A stretch of 64,000 bases of DNA. Origin: Streptomyces filipinensis (GTDB lineage Bacteria > Actinomycetota > Actinomycetes > Streptomycetales > Streptomycetaceae). Location: the NCBI RefSeq assembly GCF_014649495.1, contig NZ_BMTD01000003.1, forward strand, positions 310,001 to 374,000, written 5' to 3'. Below, piece by piece: positions 25,472-36,616 of this stretch; position 1 is the stretch's first letter, and each line of letters begins with the position of its first letter. The notes below the pieces were generated by a model, which saw only the letters and a program-made list of their open reading frames with translations, had not been told where the DNA came from and did not search any database. The position numbers and the translations under genes were made by a program.

Positions 25472-26418
25472 GCCGGTGCACCTCCGCGCAGCCGGCCGGC
25501 CAGGAACACCGCGAGCAGCACCGAGACGACGGCGACGAGCACGCACCCCATGGCGGCCGCGTAGCCGAACTGGCCGTAGCGGAAGGCTTCTTCGTAGGCG
25601 AACAGCGAGGGCAGCCGGGTCTTGCCGCCGGGTCCGCCGCTGGTGAGGACGTAGACCAGGGCGAAGGAGTTGAGGTTCCAGATGAGGTTGAGCGCGGTGA
25701 TGGCGAGGGCCACCGGTCTGAGTGCGGGCCAGGTGACCGCGCGGAAGCGACGCCAGGCACCGGCGCCGTCGACCGCGGCGGCCTCGTGGAGTTCGCGCGG
25801 GACGTTCTGCAGTCCGGCGAGCAGGGCGACCGTGGTCTGCGGCAGGCCGGCCCAGACACCCACGACGATCACCGCGGGCAGGGCGGTGGCCAGGGCGCCG
25901 AGCCAGTCGTGGCCGTCGCCGAGGCCGAGGTCGCGCAGGGTCTCGTTGAGGATGCCCGCGTCCGGGTTGTAGACGAGTCGCCACATGATGCCGACGACGA
26001 CCTCGGGCATCGCCCACGGCACGATGGCGAGGGCGCGGACCAGTCCGCGCAGCCGCAGGTCCTGGGAGAGGAGCAGGGCCAGGCCGAGCGCCAGCAGGAA
26101 CTGGGGCACGGTCACGCCGGCGGCCCAGACCAGGCCGATGCGGAACGACTCCCAGAAGAGCGTGTCGTGCACGAGGTCGCGGAAGTTGAGGGCGCCGATC
26201 CAGCGGGTGGCCTGGGTGCGGCCGGACTGGGCGTCCGTGAGGGCGAGCAGGACGCCGTAGAGCAGCGGACCCACACTGAACAGGAGGATCGGGATCAGCG
26301 CGGGCAGGACGAGGAACCAGGCGCTCCGCCCGGCGGCGCGGCGACCGCCCGGCCGTCGCACATCGGCCACTGATGTCACGGAATCAGCCCCTTTGCCTGC
26401 TCCGGTTGGCGTGTTCAT
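25468..26418 (-). CDS. Carbohydrate ABC transporter permease (MalF-like)
   Basis: 316 aa. Residues 25-55 start the first membrane segment (FLVLPALIPILLFSVGPLLYG), as in MalF/UgpA-type permeases; the EAA loop reads ELHEAAAVDGAGAWRRFRAVTWPALRP. ATG at 26418 is chosen; a GTG 42 nt downstream is possible and neither has a strong ribosome binding site. It is the first gene of the three-gene transporter operon and is divergent from the APH gene across 116 bp, so the promoter lies there. No regulator gene adjoins. Confidence 0.88.
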   Translation of the reverse strand: MNTPTGAGKGADSVTSVADVRRPGGRRAAGRSAWFLVLPALIPILLFSVGPLLYGVLLALTDAQSGRTQATRWIGALNFRDLVHDTLFWESFRIGLVWAAGVTVPQFLLALGLALLLSQDLRLRGLVRALAIVPWAMPEVVVGIMWRLVYNPDAGILNETLRDLGLGDGHDWLGALATALPAVIVVGVWAGLPQTTVALLAGLQNVPRELHEAAAVDGAGAWRRFRAVTWPALRPVALAITALNLIWNLNSFALVYVLTSGGPGGKTRLPSLFAYEEAFRYGQFGYAAAMGCVLVAVVSVLLAVFLAGRLRGGAPA

Positions 26419-26534
26419 GGTCGTGAAGGCCTGATACCTCGTCAAGGGACCGCGCACACGGCTCGACCTGGACGAATGCAAGACTGGCCGGGTAGGGCAC
26501 ACGCACCGCAGGTGGACGGCACGGAGGCGGCACG

Positions 26535-27398
26535 ATGGACGAGGCACGGGCTCGGGACGTACTGGCCGCGGCGGGGGTGCTGCCGGGCCCGGCACGGGAC
26601 GCGCGGCTCCTCGCCCTCGGCGAGAACGCGGTGTTCGCCGCCGGTGACCTGGTGGTGAAGGTGGGGCGCGACGCCGAGCTGCTCCAGCGGGCCCGGCGCG
26701 AGCTGGACATCGCCGGCTGGCTGGCCGAGGCGGACGTGCCGGCCGTACGGGCGGCCGAGCCCGAGCCGCGACTGGTCGAGGGCCACCCGGTGACCGTGTG
26801 GCACCGGCTGCCCGAGCCCGTGCGTCCCGCCGAGCCGGGCGACCTGGCGCGGCTGCTTCGGATCGTGCACGCACTTCCCGCTCCCCCTTTCGCGTTGCCG
26901 CCCCGTGAGCTGCTGGGTGGTGTGGAGCGGTGGCTGCGGCTCGCGGGCGACGCGATCGACGCCGAGGACGCGGCCTATCTGCGTGCGCGCCGGGACGGTT
27001 TCGCCGCCGCCGCGGCCGCGCTGACGCCCCGTCTGGCGCCGGGGCCGATCCACGGCGACGCGCTGCCCCGCAATGTGCACATCGGGCCGGACGGGCCGGT
27101 CCTGGTGGATCTGGAGACCTTCTCGGCCGACCTGCGCGAGCACGATCTGGTGGTCATGGCCCTGTCCCACGACCGGTACGGCCTGCCGGATGAGGCGTAC
27201 GCGTCGTTCGTCGAGGCCTACGGGTGGGATGTGCGCGAGTGGGAGGGGTGCGGGGTGCTCCGCGGGGCCCGGGAGACGGCGAGCTGTGCATGGGTGGCCC
27301 AGCATGCGCCGGGCAATCCGAAGGCGTCGGCCGAGTTCCGGCGGCGGGTGGGGTCGTTGCGGGACGGGGACGAGACGGTGCGGTGGTATCCGTTCTGA
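26535..27398 (+). CDS. Aminoglycoside phosphotransferase (APH) family kinase
   Basis: 287 aa. The kinase-like fold is indicated by the ATP-binding Lys in DLVVKVGRD, the catalytic loop IHGDALPRNVHIG (His, Asp and Asn all present) and the metal-binding LVDLETFS in place of DFG. All key residues are intact, so it should phosphorylate a small molecule. Substrate unknown; family members act on aminoglycosides, homoserine, choline and others. No resistance genes are adjacent. ATG start, with GGAGG upstream. Confidence 0.85.
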   Translation: MDEARARDVLAAAGVLPGPARDARLLALGENAVFAAGDLVVKVGRDAELLQRARRELDIAGWLAEADVPAVRAAEPEPRLVEGHPVTVWHRLPEPVRPAEPGDLARLLRIVHALPAPPFALPPRELLGGVERWLRLAGDAIDAEDAAYLRARRDGFAAAAAALTPRLAPGPIHGDALPRNVHIGPDGPVLVDLETFSADLREHDLVVMALSHDRYGLPDEAYASFVEAYGWDVREWEGCGVLRGARETASCAWVAQHAPGNPKASAEFRRRVGSLRDGDETVRWYPF

Positions 27399-27434
27399 GG
27401 CCTGCCCGCCACGCGGCCTCCACCCGAAGACGGC

Positions 27435-28160
27435 CTACGCGGGCTGGCTCTCGGCCAGCTCCCGCAGCGGCCAGGTGCCGTCGATCACCGCGTCCGGCTC
27501 CCCCTTGCGGCGCAGGAACGCCTGGAAGTCGGCCGCCCACTCCGCGTACCACTGGATCTGGCGTCGATGCAGTTCCGCCGGGCCCAGTGCGGCGATCTTC
27601 GGGTGGCGGTCGGCTATCGCGGACGCGAGCCGCGCCGCGGCGAGGGCGTCGGCCGGGGCGGTGTGGGCCGCGTCGAGGGATATGCCGTACTCGGCGCACA
27701 CCGCTTCCAGGTTCCGCTTGCCGCGGCGGTAGCGGTCGACCCAGCGGTCGATGGTGTAGGGGTCGACGACCGGGGCGGGCGGGGCGCCGCCCAGGCGGTC
27801 GGCGAGGGACGGCAGGGCGTGCCGGCGCAGCTCGGCGGAGAGCAGGGTGAGATCGAAGGCGGCGTTGTAGGCGACGACCGGGACGCCCGACTTCCAGTAC
27901 CCGACCAGCACGTCGGCGATGGAGTCGGCCACCCGGTCGGCCGGCCGGCCCTCGGCCGCCGCGCGCTCGTTGCTGATGCCGTGCACCGCGACCGCGTCGG
28001 CCGGGATCTCCACGCCCGGATCGGCCAGCCATTCCCTGCGCCCCAGGGGCTCACCGGCTCTGACCTCGATCACCGCGCCGGTGACGATACGTGCCTCGCG
28101 CGGATCGGTCCCGGTCGTCTCCAGGTCGAAGCCGATCAGCAGCTCCCGGTGCCAGCCCAT
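27435..28160 (-). CDS. DEDDh-family 3'-5' exonuclease (DnaQ/epsilon-like)
   Basis: 241 aa from ATG at 28160, preceded by AAGGGGGA. The exonuclease motifs are present: Exo I IGFDLETTGTD, Exo II VVAYNAAFDLTLL and Exo III AHTAPADALAAARL, giving the DEDDh metal-binding set with the catalytic His. Such stand-alone epsilon-like proteins trim DNA or RNA 3' ends in repair or turnover; the polymerase partner is not known. The C-terminal region after residue 180 (HRRQIQWYAEWAADFQAFLRRKGEPD) is typical of the Streptomyces form. The frame stays open upstream but without start support. Confidence 0.9.
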   Translation of the reverse strand: MGWHRELLIGFDLETTGTDPREARIVTGAVIEVRAGEPLGRREWLADPGVEIPADAVAVHGISNERAAAEGRPADRVADSIADVLVGYWKSGVPVVAYNAAFDLTLLSAELRRHALPSLADRLGGAPPAPVVDPYTIDRWVDRYRRGKRNLEAVCAEYGISLDAAHTAPADALAAARLASAIADRHPKIAALGPAELHRRQIQWYAEWAADFQAFLRRKGEPDAVIDGTWPLRELAESQPA

Positions 28161-28274
28161 GGGCGGTCCCCCTTCTTGGTGGTGCTTTCCCCCAGTGGCC
28201 TCCACCATCGCACGCGGCACTGACAATCCGAGGCTCGCGTTCCGCTTGTGCCGTCGGACCGTTCGGGACACCCC

Positions 28275-29513
28275 TCAGGACACAGGGCGCGAATCCACCC
28301 AAGCCAGCTCGAACTCCTCGCGATACGTCGGGAAAAGTCCTGCTTCGACCACATCATCCGACTTGACCAGCTTGCTGCCGTTGCGCAGCACCAGCACCGG
28401 AGACTCCATCCCCCGGGCCCCGCGCAGATAGGACTGCACCACGGCGATGCCGTCGGCGCCGTCGCCGTCCACCAGGTAGGCGGTGAAGCGCGGTGTCTCG
28501 TCGTAGACCTGGATCTCGAAGGCGCCCGGGTCGCGGAGCCGGGAGCGGACCCGGCGCATGTGCAGGATGTTCATCTCGACCGACCGGCTCAGTTCGCCCC
28601 GTTTCATCCCCAGTTCCCGCTCACGGCGCTTGACCGAGCTGGAGGCCGGGTTGAGGAAGAGCAGCCGTACCCGGCAGCCGGACTCGGCGAGCCGGACCAG
28701 ACGGCGGCCGGAGAAGTTCTGCACCAGCAGGTTGAGGCCGATACCGATGGCGTCGAGGCGGCGGGCGGAGCCGAAGATGTCCTCGGCCGGGAACTGGCGC
28801 ATCAGCCGCACCCGGTCCGGATGGACGGCGACCACGTCGGCGTACCGGTCGCCGACCAGGTCCTCGACCGCGTCCACCGGGAGCCGGCGTGCGGAGGGGA
28901 CGTCACCGCCGGCGCCGAGCATCTCCAGCAGCCTGGCCGACGCGCGCTCGGCCTGGTTCAGGACCGCCTCCGACAGCGCCCGGTTGCGGGAGACGACGTT
29001 GCGGGTCACCTCCAGCTCGTCCAGGGCGAGTTCGAGGTCGCGGCGCTCGTCGAAGTACGGCTCGAAGCACGGCCAGTGCTGCACCATCAGCTCGCGCAGC
29101 TGCGGCAGGGTGAGGAAGCTGAGCACGTTGTCGTCGGCCGGGTCGAGCAGGTAGCCCTTGCGGCGGCTGACCTCCCGCACGGCGACCGCGCGCTGCACCC
29201 ACTCCTGCCCGGCCGGGCCGGCCGCGGCGACCACCCAGTCGTCCGCGTGGACGGGTTCGTAGATGGGCCGCAGTACGGCGGCCACGACCGCGCGCAGGCG
29301 TTGCTCGACGAGGTTCAGCCAGATGTAGGCCCGGCCGGCCCGCTGGGCGCGGGTGCGCACCTCGCGCCAGGCGTCGGCGTCCCAGTCCAGCTCCGGCCCG
29401 ATGGATCCCGCGTCCATCGGGCGGGCCAGGGACACCGCGCCGGGCGGGACGTCTGCGGAGTGCCCCTCGTGACCCTCGTCACCAGGGGGCAGCTCCAGCC
29501 CTCCCGAGCCCAC
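28275..29513 (-). CDS. SAV2148-type HEPN domain-containing protein
   Basis: 412 aa from a GTG at 29513, preferred over the upstream TTG at 29555 because GGAAGG precedes it and homologues, as I recall, begin near GSGGLELPPGDEGHEG. The sequence matches the Streptomyces family named after SAV2148, including YEPVHADDWVVAAAGPAGQEWV and the C-terminal half TYREEFELAWVDS. HEPN domains are often RNases of toxin or defence systems, but no antitoxin or nuclease motif (R-x4-6-H) was identified with confidence, and the family is conserved rather than mobile. Function unknown; probably an RNA- or nucleotide-related cytoplasmic protein. Confidence 0.82.
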   Translation of the reverse strand: MGSGGLELPPGDEGHEGHSADVPPGAVSLARPMDAGSIGPELDWDADAWREVRTRAQRAGRAYIWLNLVEQRLRAVVAAVLRPIYEPVHADDWVVAAAGPAGQEWVQRAVAVREVSRRKGYLLDPADDNVLSFLTLPQLRELMVQHWPCFEPYFDERRDLELALDELEVTRNVVSRNRALSEAVLNQAERASARLLEMLGAGGDVPSARRLPVDAVEDLVGDRYADVVAVHPDRVRLMRQFPAEDIFGSARRLDAIGIGLNLLVQNFSGRRLVRLAESGCRVRLLFLNPASSSVKRRERELGMKRGELSRSVEMNILHMRRVRSRLRDPGAFEIQVYDETPRFTAYLVDGDGADGIAVVQSYLRGARGMESPVLVLRNGSKLVKSDDVVEAGLFPTYREEFELAWVDSRPVS

Positions 29514-29616
29514 CCGTGCACCGCCTTCCGCTCCCCCGGGCCTTTCCCGTCTCAACGATCAAGGAAGGGTACTCCGCGAGGGGTCGGCGGTGCAGCCGGA
29601 TGGAGAGGGTTGTTTC

Positions 29617-30933
29617 TCAACTATCGCGGCCGACATGCCCGTTGATGTCGGCCAGATCGGCCGGAGTGAGCGGATTCATAGCGGTCACGTCCCGTGGGAC
29701 GATGGAGAAGCCCTGCCAGTGGACGGGCATCGGCTGCTGGTCCTCGTCGCGGACGATGTGGTGGAAGCCCACGTTCACCCACATGATGGGGTGGGTCAGG
29801 GGCTGTCCGTTGACCCAGCCGTCCACGGACCTGGGGTGACCGTCGCCGCAGGCCGGCAGGTTGCCGCTGGCGTACTGCTCGCACTTGTCGTACTCGGTGA
29901 AGTACACGTCGTGCCGGGTGAAGGGGCGGCCCAGGTACTTGGTGGTGGCGCCCGGAACGAGCTCGTACGAGCGCGCGTGCCCGTCCTTGTTCTTGCCCGT
30001 CGCGCTGACCACCCGCCACCAGCGCATGTTCTGGGCGTCGCCCGCGAGTTCCCTGGTGACCTTCGTGAGCGTGGTCTTGTTGGTCGGCCCCCGGCTGCCC
30101 GCGGGCGGGCTGACCTTCGAGTCGTACTGCTCGATCCGGGTCTTGGAGGAGCCGTCGAGCCCGAAGTCGAGCCGCCAGAAGATGTTGTGGCTGTGGCTGA
30201 CGGCGTAGTCGCGGGCGCCCTTGCCGATGGGCCAGCCGCGGCCGTCACCGGCGTCGTAGTCCTCGGGCGCGAGACTGCCGGTCGCGCCGGCGTTCATGCT
30301 GATCGTGCCGTCGTCCTGGAAGCGCCACTCGGTGATGTACTCGTACCAGCTCACCTTGTTGACGGTGTAGAGCAGCAGGTCCTTGCCCTGGGCCTGGTAG
30401 ACCTTGCCGGAGTCCTCGGACTGCATGTGGTACGCGTGGCCCCGGGAACGGGTCGTGGCGCACAGGCCCTTGACGTTCTGGGACCCGGCGTACAGCGGCT
30501 CCCGGACCTTGACGGTCTTGATGCTGCCGCCAGGGCATTCGGCGGGCTTCAGGTTCAGCAGGCCGTTGCCGAAGCTGTACTCCGTCACGTCGTTGTACTC
30601 GGCCTTGCCGTCGTCGTACGGCACGTGGATCTGGGCCAGCTTGGCGCTGTTGAGGACCTTGATCGGCTTGGACTCGCCGGGCGGCTGGTAGGAGATGTCC
30701 TCCAGGATGATCCCGGACGTGCTGTTGAAGCGCCAGCACATGCGCCAGGTCGTCCCGGTGGAGAGCTTCTGTTCGATGCGGTAGGCCGCGCTGCAGTCGG
30801 GGGCCGGGGCGGCCGCGGCCGTCGGCCGGGCGGCGGCCGGTCCCGCCCCGGTCATCGCGCCGGCGGCCAACGCGGCGAGGGACAGACCGATGACCGCCCG
30901 CCTGCGAGCACGGCTCATTCTGTGGACGCGCAT
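29617..30933 (-). CDS. Secreted copper amine oxidase, catalytic-domain protein
   Basis: 438 aa with a signal peptide MRVHRMSRARRRAVIGLSLA... . It corresponds to the C-terminal catalytic domain of copper amine oxidases: catalytic base D115 in YNDVTEYSFG, cofactor Tyr Y197 in WYEY, copper ligands H247 and H249 (HSH) and the third His at H391/H392 in GFHHIVRDEDQQPMP. The usual N-Y-D/E-Y motif for topaquinone formation reads W-Y-E-Y here, so the Asn is replaced. The N-terminal substrate-channel domains are missing but are encoded by the next gene upstream. Whether it oxidises amines is uncertain because of the altered motif. GGGAG precedes the ATG. Confidence 0.82.
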   Translation of the reverse strand: MRVHRMSRARRRAVIGLSLAALAAGAMTGAGPAAARPTAAAAPAPDCSAAYRIEQKLSTGTTWRMCWRFNSTSGIILEDISYQPPGESKPIKVLNSAKLAQIHVPYDDGKAEYNDVTEYSFGNGLLNLKPAECPGGSIKTVKVREPLYAGSQNVKGLCATTRSRGHAYHMQSEDSGKVYQAQGKDLLLYTVNKVSWYEYITEWRFQDDGTISMNAGATGSLAPEDYDAGDGRGWPIGKGARDYAVSHSHNIFWRLDFGLDGSSKTRIEQYDSKVSPPAGSRGPTNKTTLTKVTRELAGDAQNMRWWRVVSATGKNKDGHARSYELVPGATTKYLGRPFTRHDVYFTEYDKCEQYASGNLPACGDGHPRSVDGWVNGQPLTHPIMWVNVGFHHIVRDEDQQPMPVHWQGFSIVPRDVTAMNPLTPADLADINGHVGRDS

Positions 30934-30988
30934 GAAGACGTGACTCCCTTACAGGAGAGGAAGGTGTGGAGTGCGAACGGAGGCCGGC

Positions 30989-31795
30989 TCAGCCGAGCTG
31001 GAGGACCTTGCGGGCGCTCAGGTCGATCACGAACTTCCGCGCGTCGATCCAGGGCCCGTTCCTGACCTTCGGGAACAGGCGGGTGCAGCGGTGCTCGCCG
31101 CATCGCGCGACCGCGGCCGAGCCACCCGGAGCGGCCCGGTACACCATGCTGCTGAGCTGCAGCTGGTCCGGGGACGTGAGCTCCTTGCCGGTGGCGTCCT
31201 TGTAGTCCGCCTTCAGCCCCGCGCCCAGTGCGTCGGCGATCAGCACCCTGGCCGCCTCGATCTGCTCGGCGCGGCTCAGCGGCGGCTGGACGCCGTGCTG
31301 GGCGGCGGTCCGCTCGACCTTGCCCGTGTCGAGGTTGACGGTCCTGGTGACCAGGGTGTCGTCCCGGTAGTCGTAGACCGTGACGTCGGCACGCCGTGGT
31401 GCGTTCGGGTCGTCGACCTCGTCGGCCTCCGGCTCGGCCAGCTGGACGTCGAGCCGCTCCGGACCGCGCCCGCCCCTGACGTTCTGGCTCGTGTCGAACA
31501 GCTGCCGGCTCACGGCGAGCTTCTCGACCCGCGTGATCTCGTCGTCGGTCAGCGGGTCGAGGCCCTTGCCCTTCTTCCCCTCGGCCGGCGCCTGCTCCAC
31601 CACGCCCGGCAGGGTCCCGTCCGCCCCCTGGCCCGTCTGCTGCGCGGCCCGGGTCCCGCCGCCTTTGCTCCCTCCCGTTTCGTTCGCCCCCGCCGTGCCC
31701 GGCAGGGTGATCGCGACCATCGCGGCGGTCCCCACCGTCGCGATGGCCACTCCTGCCATTAACTTGCCCAGATGGCGGTGCACTGTCTCACGCAC
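30989..31795 (-). CDS. Secreted protein resembling the N-terminal domains of copper amine oxidase
   Basis: 268 aa from GTG at 31795, with a signal peptide (HLGKLMAGVAIATVGTAAMVAI...). Residues about 75-250 resemble the cystatin-like N2/N3 domains of copper amine oxidases: GLDPLTDDEITRVEKLA matches the canonical N2 opening, VTVYDYRDDTLVTRTVNLDTGKVERT is a strand pair of that fold, and PPLSRAEQIEAARVLIADA follows the N3 start. It lies 55 bp upstream of the catalytic-domain gene, on the same strand. Together they make a complete amine oxidase divided in two. A disulfide, C in VARCGEHRC, may stabilise it. Assignment is by pattern, not alignment. Confidence 0.7.
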   Translation of the reverse strand: MRETVHRHLGKLMAGVAIATVGTAAMVAITLPGTAGANETGGSKGGGTRAAQQTGQGADGTLPGVVEQAPAEGKKGKGLDPLTDDEITRVEKLAVSRQLFDTSQNVRGGRGPERLDVQLAEPEADEVDDPNAPRRADVTVYDYRDDTLVTRTVNLDTGKVERTAAQHGVQPPLSRAEQIEAARVLIADALGAGLKADYKDATGKELTSPDQLQLSSMVYRAAPGGSAAVARCGEHRCTRLFPKVRNGPWIDARKFVIDLSARKVLQLG

Positions 31796-31808
31796 ATTTC
31801 CCCCTGCT

Positions 31809-31881
31809 CCCCGTGGCTCTCACGGGGGTACGTGTTGCCCCACTGGTTCGGCGCACGGCGGGTAAGAGAGCCGCCGTGCGC
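31809..31881. promoter_or_regulatory. Divergent regulatory region with two hairpins and direct repeats
   Basis: Between the divergent copper amine oxidase gene and glgX. First hairpin CCCCGTG-N5-CACGGGG (31809-31827); second GCGCACGGCGG-N9-CCGCCGTGCGC (31851-31881). Around the second, CACTGGT and GGTAAGAG each occur twice. As both genes read outwards these are not terminators; operators or a structured glgX leader are more likely. Confidence 0.45.
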
Positions 31882-31992
31882 ACTGGTCGGTGGGTAAGAG
31901 GGACGCAAGACACGGGAGGTTCCGTCACTTTCGGCAAGACTCGGGGGCCAACGCGGCCCCAGGGCGGCGGCACACCTGGGAGAGTCGTATCC

Positions 31993-34113
<2,121 letters not shown>

Positions 34114-34135
34114 CGGGCCCGGCGGGTCAGTGGCG

Positions 34136-34157
34136 GCAGCCCCCCTGGCGGGGCTGC
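34136..34157 (+). terminator. Hairpin after glgX
   Basis: GCAGCCCC-N6-GGGGCTGC, an 8-bp GC stem 22 bp after the glgX stop and about 80 bp before treY. No T-run. It may attenuate rather than fully separate the two genes. Confidence 0.4.
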
Positions 34158-34234
34158 TCGTCCACTCCGCGTGCGCGTGGGTCCGTACGCGCGGCGATGA
34201 CACGAAAGACGGCCGACGGGGTACGTAGGTTTCC

Positions 34235-36610
34235 ATGACTTCTGCGCGCCCCGGACCGGAGGTGCCCACGGCCACCTACCGGCTGCAGCTCCAGCCCGCG
34301 TTCCCGTTCGCCGCCGCCGCGGCGGCCGTACCGTACCTGGCGTCGCTCGGCGTCTCGCACCTGCACCTGTCCCCCGTCCTGGAGGCCGTGCCCGGCTCCG
34401 CGCACGGCTACGACGTCGTGGACCACGCGCGCGTGCGCGAGGAACTGGGCGGCGAGGAGGGCCTGCGGTCGCTGGCACGGACCGCGCGGGAGCACGGTCT
34501 CGGCCTGGTGGTGGACATCGTGCCGAACCACATGGCGATGGCACCCCGGCACAACCACGCCCTGTGGGAGGTGCTGCGCGAGGGGCCCGGCTCGCCGTAC
34601 GCGCGCTGGTTCGACATCGACTGGGGGGCGCAGGACGGGCGGGTGCTGCTGCCGGTGCTCGGCGGTCCGGTCGGCTCACAGCTGGAGCACCTCGTGGTCG
34701 ACGGCGACGTCCTGCGCTACCACGAGCACGTCTTCCCGCTGCGCGCGGGCACCGCGGAGCTGCCGCTGCCGGAGCTGCTGGACGCCCAGTGGTACCGCCC
34801 GGTGTGGTGGCGGCTGGCCCGTACGGAGCTGAACTACCGGCGGTTCTTCAGCATCTCGGAGCTGATCGGGCTGCGGGTGGAGGATCCGGAGGTGTTCGAC
34901 GCCACCCACGCCAAGATCCTCCAGCTGCTGCGCGAGGACGTGATCGACGGACTGCGCGTCGACCATCCCGACGGGCTCGCCGACCCGGACGGCTACCTCG
35001 CCCGGCTGCACGAGGCGACCGGCGGGCGCTGGACGGTGGTGGAGAAGATCCTCGCCGACGGCGAGCGGCTGCCGGCGTCCTGGCCCGTCGCGGGCACCAC
35101 CGGCTACGACGCCCTGCGCCAGGTCGACGGCCTGTTCACGGACCAGACGGGGGCGTATGAACTGCTGGGCCGCTATCGGGCCTTCGCGGCGCCGCAGACG
35201 GACCGGGGCGGCAACTGGGAGGCGACGGTACGGCGGGCCGCCTACAAGGTGCTCACGCACGAGCTGGCCGCGGAGACCGACCGGCTCACCCGGGTGGCCA
35301 CCCGGCTGTGCGCGTCCTCGCCCGACCTCGCGCTGCGCGACCGGGCCCCCTGGGCGCTGCGCACGGCCGTGGAGGAGCTGCTGGTGCGGATGCGGGTGTA
35401 CCGGCCGTACGCCTGCGGTGACGCGGCCGCCGTCGTCACCGAGGAGGCCGCCGACGAGGCGCGGCTGGCCTTCGTGGTGCCCGAGGAGGCGGAGGCCGTC
35501 GGCATCGTGCGGCGGCTGCTCGTCGAACCGCCCGGTGACCCGGCGGCGCCGGACCACGCCGACCGGGTGGAGTTCCGTACCCGCTTCGCGCAGACGGCGT
35601 CGGCGCTGCGCGCCAAGTCGGTGGAGGACACCGCGTTCTACCGCTATGTGCCGCTGCTGTCGGCGACCGAGGTGGGTGGCGATCCGGGCCGGCCGGGAGT
35701 GTCCCCGGAGGACTTCCACGCGTACTGCGCGCGCGTGCAGCGCGACTGGCCGGCCACCGGCACGGTGGTCACCACGCACGACACCAAGCGCAGTGCCGAC
35801 GTGCGTGCGGCGCTGGCCGTGCTCACCGAGTGCCCCGACCGGTGGACGCGGCTGCTGGCCGAGGCGGCCGGGCCCGAGGAGGGCGTGGGCGTGCCGGACG
35901 GGCAGCTGGCCTGGGCGGCCTGGCAGACGGTGTTCGGGCTCGGGCCCGCGGAGGAGGAGCGGGTGCGGCAGGCGCTGCTGAAGCATGTGCGCGAGGCGGG
36001 CATGTACACCAGCTGGACGGAGCAGGAGCCGCCGTACGAGGAGGCGGTGGCCTCGTTCGTCGCCGCCGGCCCGTGCGGGGCGCCGGGCGCGCGCGTGGCC
36101 GCGTTCCGCAAGGCGCTGGAGCCGCACATCCGGGCCAACGTTCTCGGCACCGCCCTGGTTCATCTGACGATGCCGGGGGTGCCGGACGTGTACCAGGGCA
36201 CGGAGGGCGAGTACCGGGCGCTGGTGGACCCGGACAACCGGCGTCCGGTGCCGTTCCCGCCCGAGGTGCCCGGGGAGAAGGACGCGCTGACGGCGGCGGC
36301 GCTGCGGCTGCGCGCCCGGCGCCCCGCTGCCTTCGGCACGTCCGCGTCGTACGAACCGCTCACCGCCGAGGGCCCGGCGGCGGAGCACTGTGCGGCGTTC
36401 GCGCGCTCCGGCGAGGTGGTCACGGCGGTGACCCGGCTGTCGCTGCGCCTCGCGGAGGCGGGCGGCTGGCGGGACACCGCGCTGACGCTGCCGCCGGGCC
36501 GCTGGGCGGACGTGCTGACCGACGGCAGGGAGTTCACGGGGCACGCACGCGTGGCGGACCTCTTCGACCGGCTGCCGGTGGTGCTGCTGGAGCGTGTGGC
36601 GCAGGGGTGA
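34235..36610 (+). CDS. treY: Malto-oligosyltrehalose synthase
   Basis: 791 aa, close to the family length. N-terminal TATYRLQLQPAFPFAAAAAAVPYLASLGVSHLHLSP is a TreY hallmark. Catalytic residues: nucleophile Asp in GLRVDHPDGLADP, Glu in VVEKILADGERLP and Asp in TTHDTKRSADVRA. The enzyme rearranges the reducing-end alpha-1,4 bond of malto-oligosaccharide to alpha,alpha-1,1, giving maltooligosyltrehalose for TreZ. It acts downstream of GlgX in the same orientation. Convergent with the LysR gene, with only a 6-bp gap. ATG preceded by weak GTAGG-type site. Confidence 0.95.
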   Translation: MTSARPGPEVPTATYRLQLQPAFPFAAAAAAVPYLASLGVSHLHLSPVLEAVPGSAHGYDVVDHARVREELGGEEGLRSLARTAREHGLGLVVDIVPNHMAMAPRHNHALWEVLREGPGSPYARWFDIDWGAQDGRVLLPVLGGPVGSQLEHLVVDGDVLRYHEHVFPLRAGTAELPLPELLDAQWYRPVWWRLARTELNYRRFFSISELIGLRVEDPEVFDATHAKILQLLREDVIDGLRVDHPDGLADPDGYLARLHEATGGRWTVVEKILADGERLPASWPVAGTTGYDALRQVDGLFTDQTGAYELLGRYRAFAAPQTDRGGNWEATVRRAAYKVLTHELAAETDRLTRVATRLCASSPDLALRDRAPWALRTAVEELLVRMRVYRPYACGDAAAVVTEEAADEARLAFVVPEEAEAVGIVRRLLVEPPGDPAAPDHADRVEFRTRFAQTASALRAKSVEDTAFYRYVPLLSATEVGGDPGRPGVSPEDFHAYCARVQRDWPATGTVVTTHDTKRSADVRAALAVLTECPDRWTRLLAEAAGPEEGVGVPDGQLAWAAWQTVFGLGPAEEERVRQALLKHVREAGMYTSWTEQEPPYEEAVASFVAAGPCGAPGARVAAFRKALEPHIRANVLGTALVHLTMPGVPDVYQGTEGEYRALVDPDNRRPVPFPPEVPGEKDALTAAALRLRARRPAAFGTSASYEPLTAEGPAAEHCAAFARSGEVVTAVTRLSLRLAEAGGWRDTALTLPPGRWADVLTDGREFTGHARVADLFDRLPVVLLERVAQG

Positions 36611-36616
36611 GGCGGC

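Noticed and set aside
29521..29555. TTG start at 29555 for the HEPN protein
   Set aside because: The GTG at 29513 has a better ribosome binding site and gives the expected N-terminus.
34676..36544. 622-aa minus-strand frame opposite treY
   Set aside because: Composition-driven shadow; treY has all GH13 catalytic residues.
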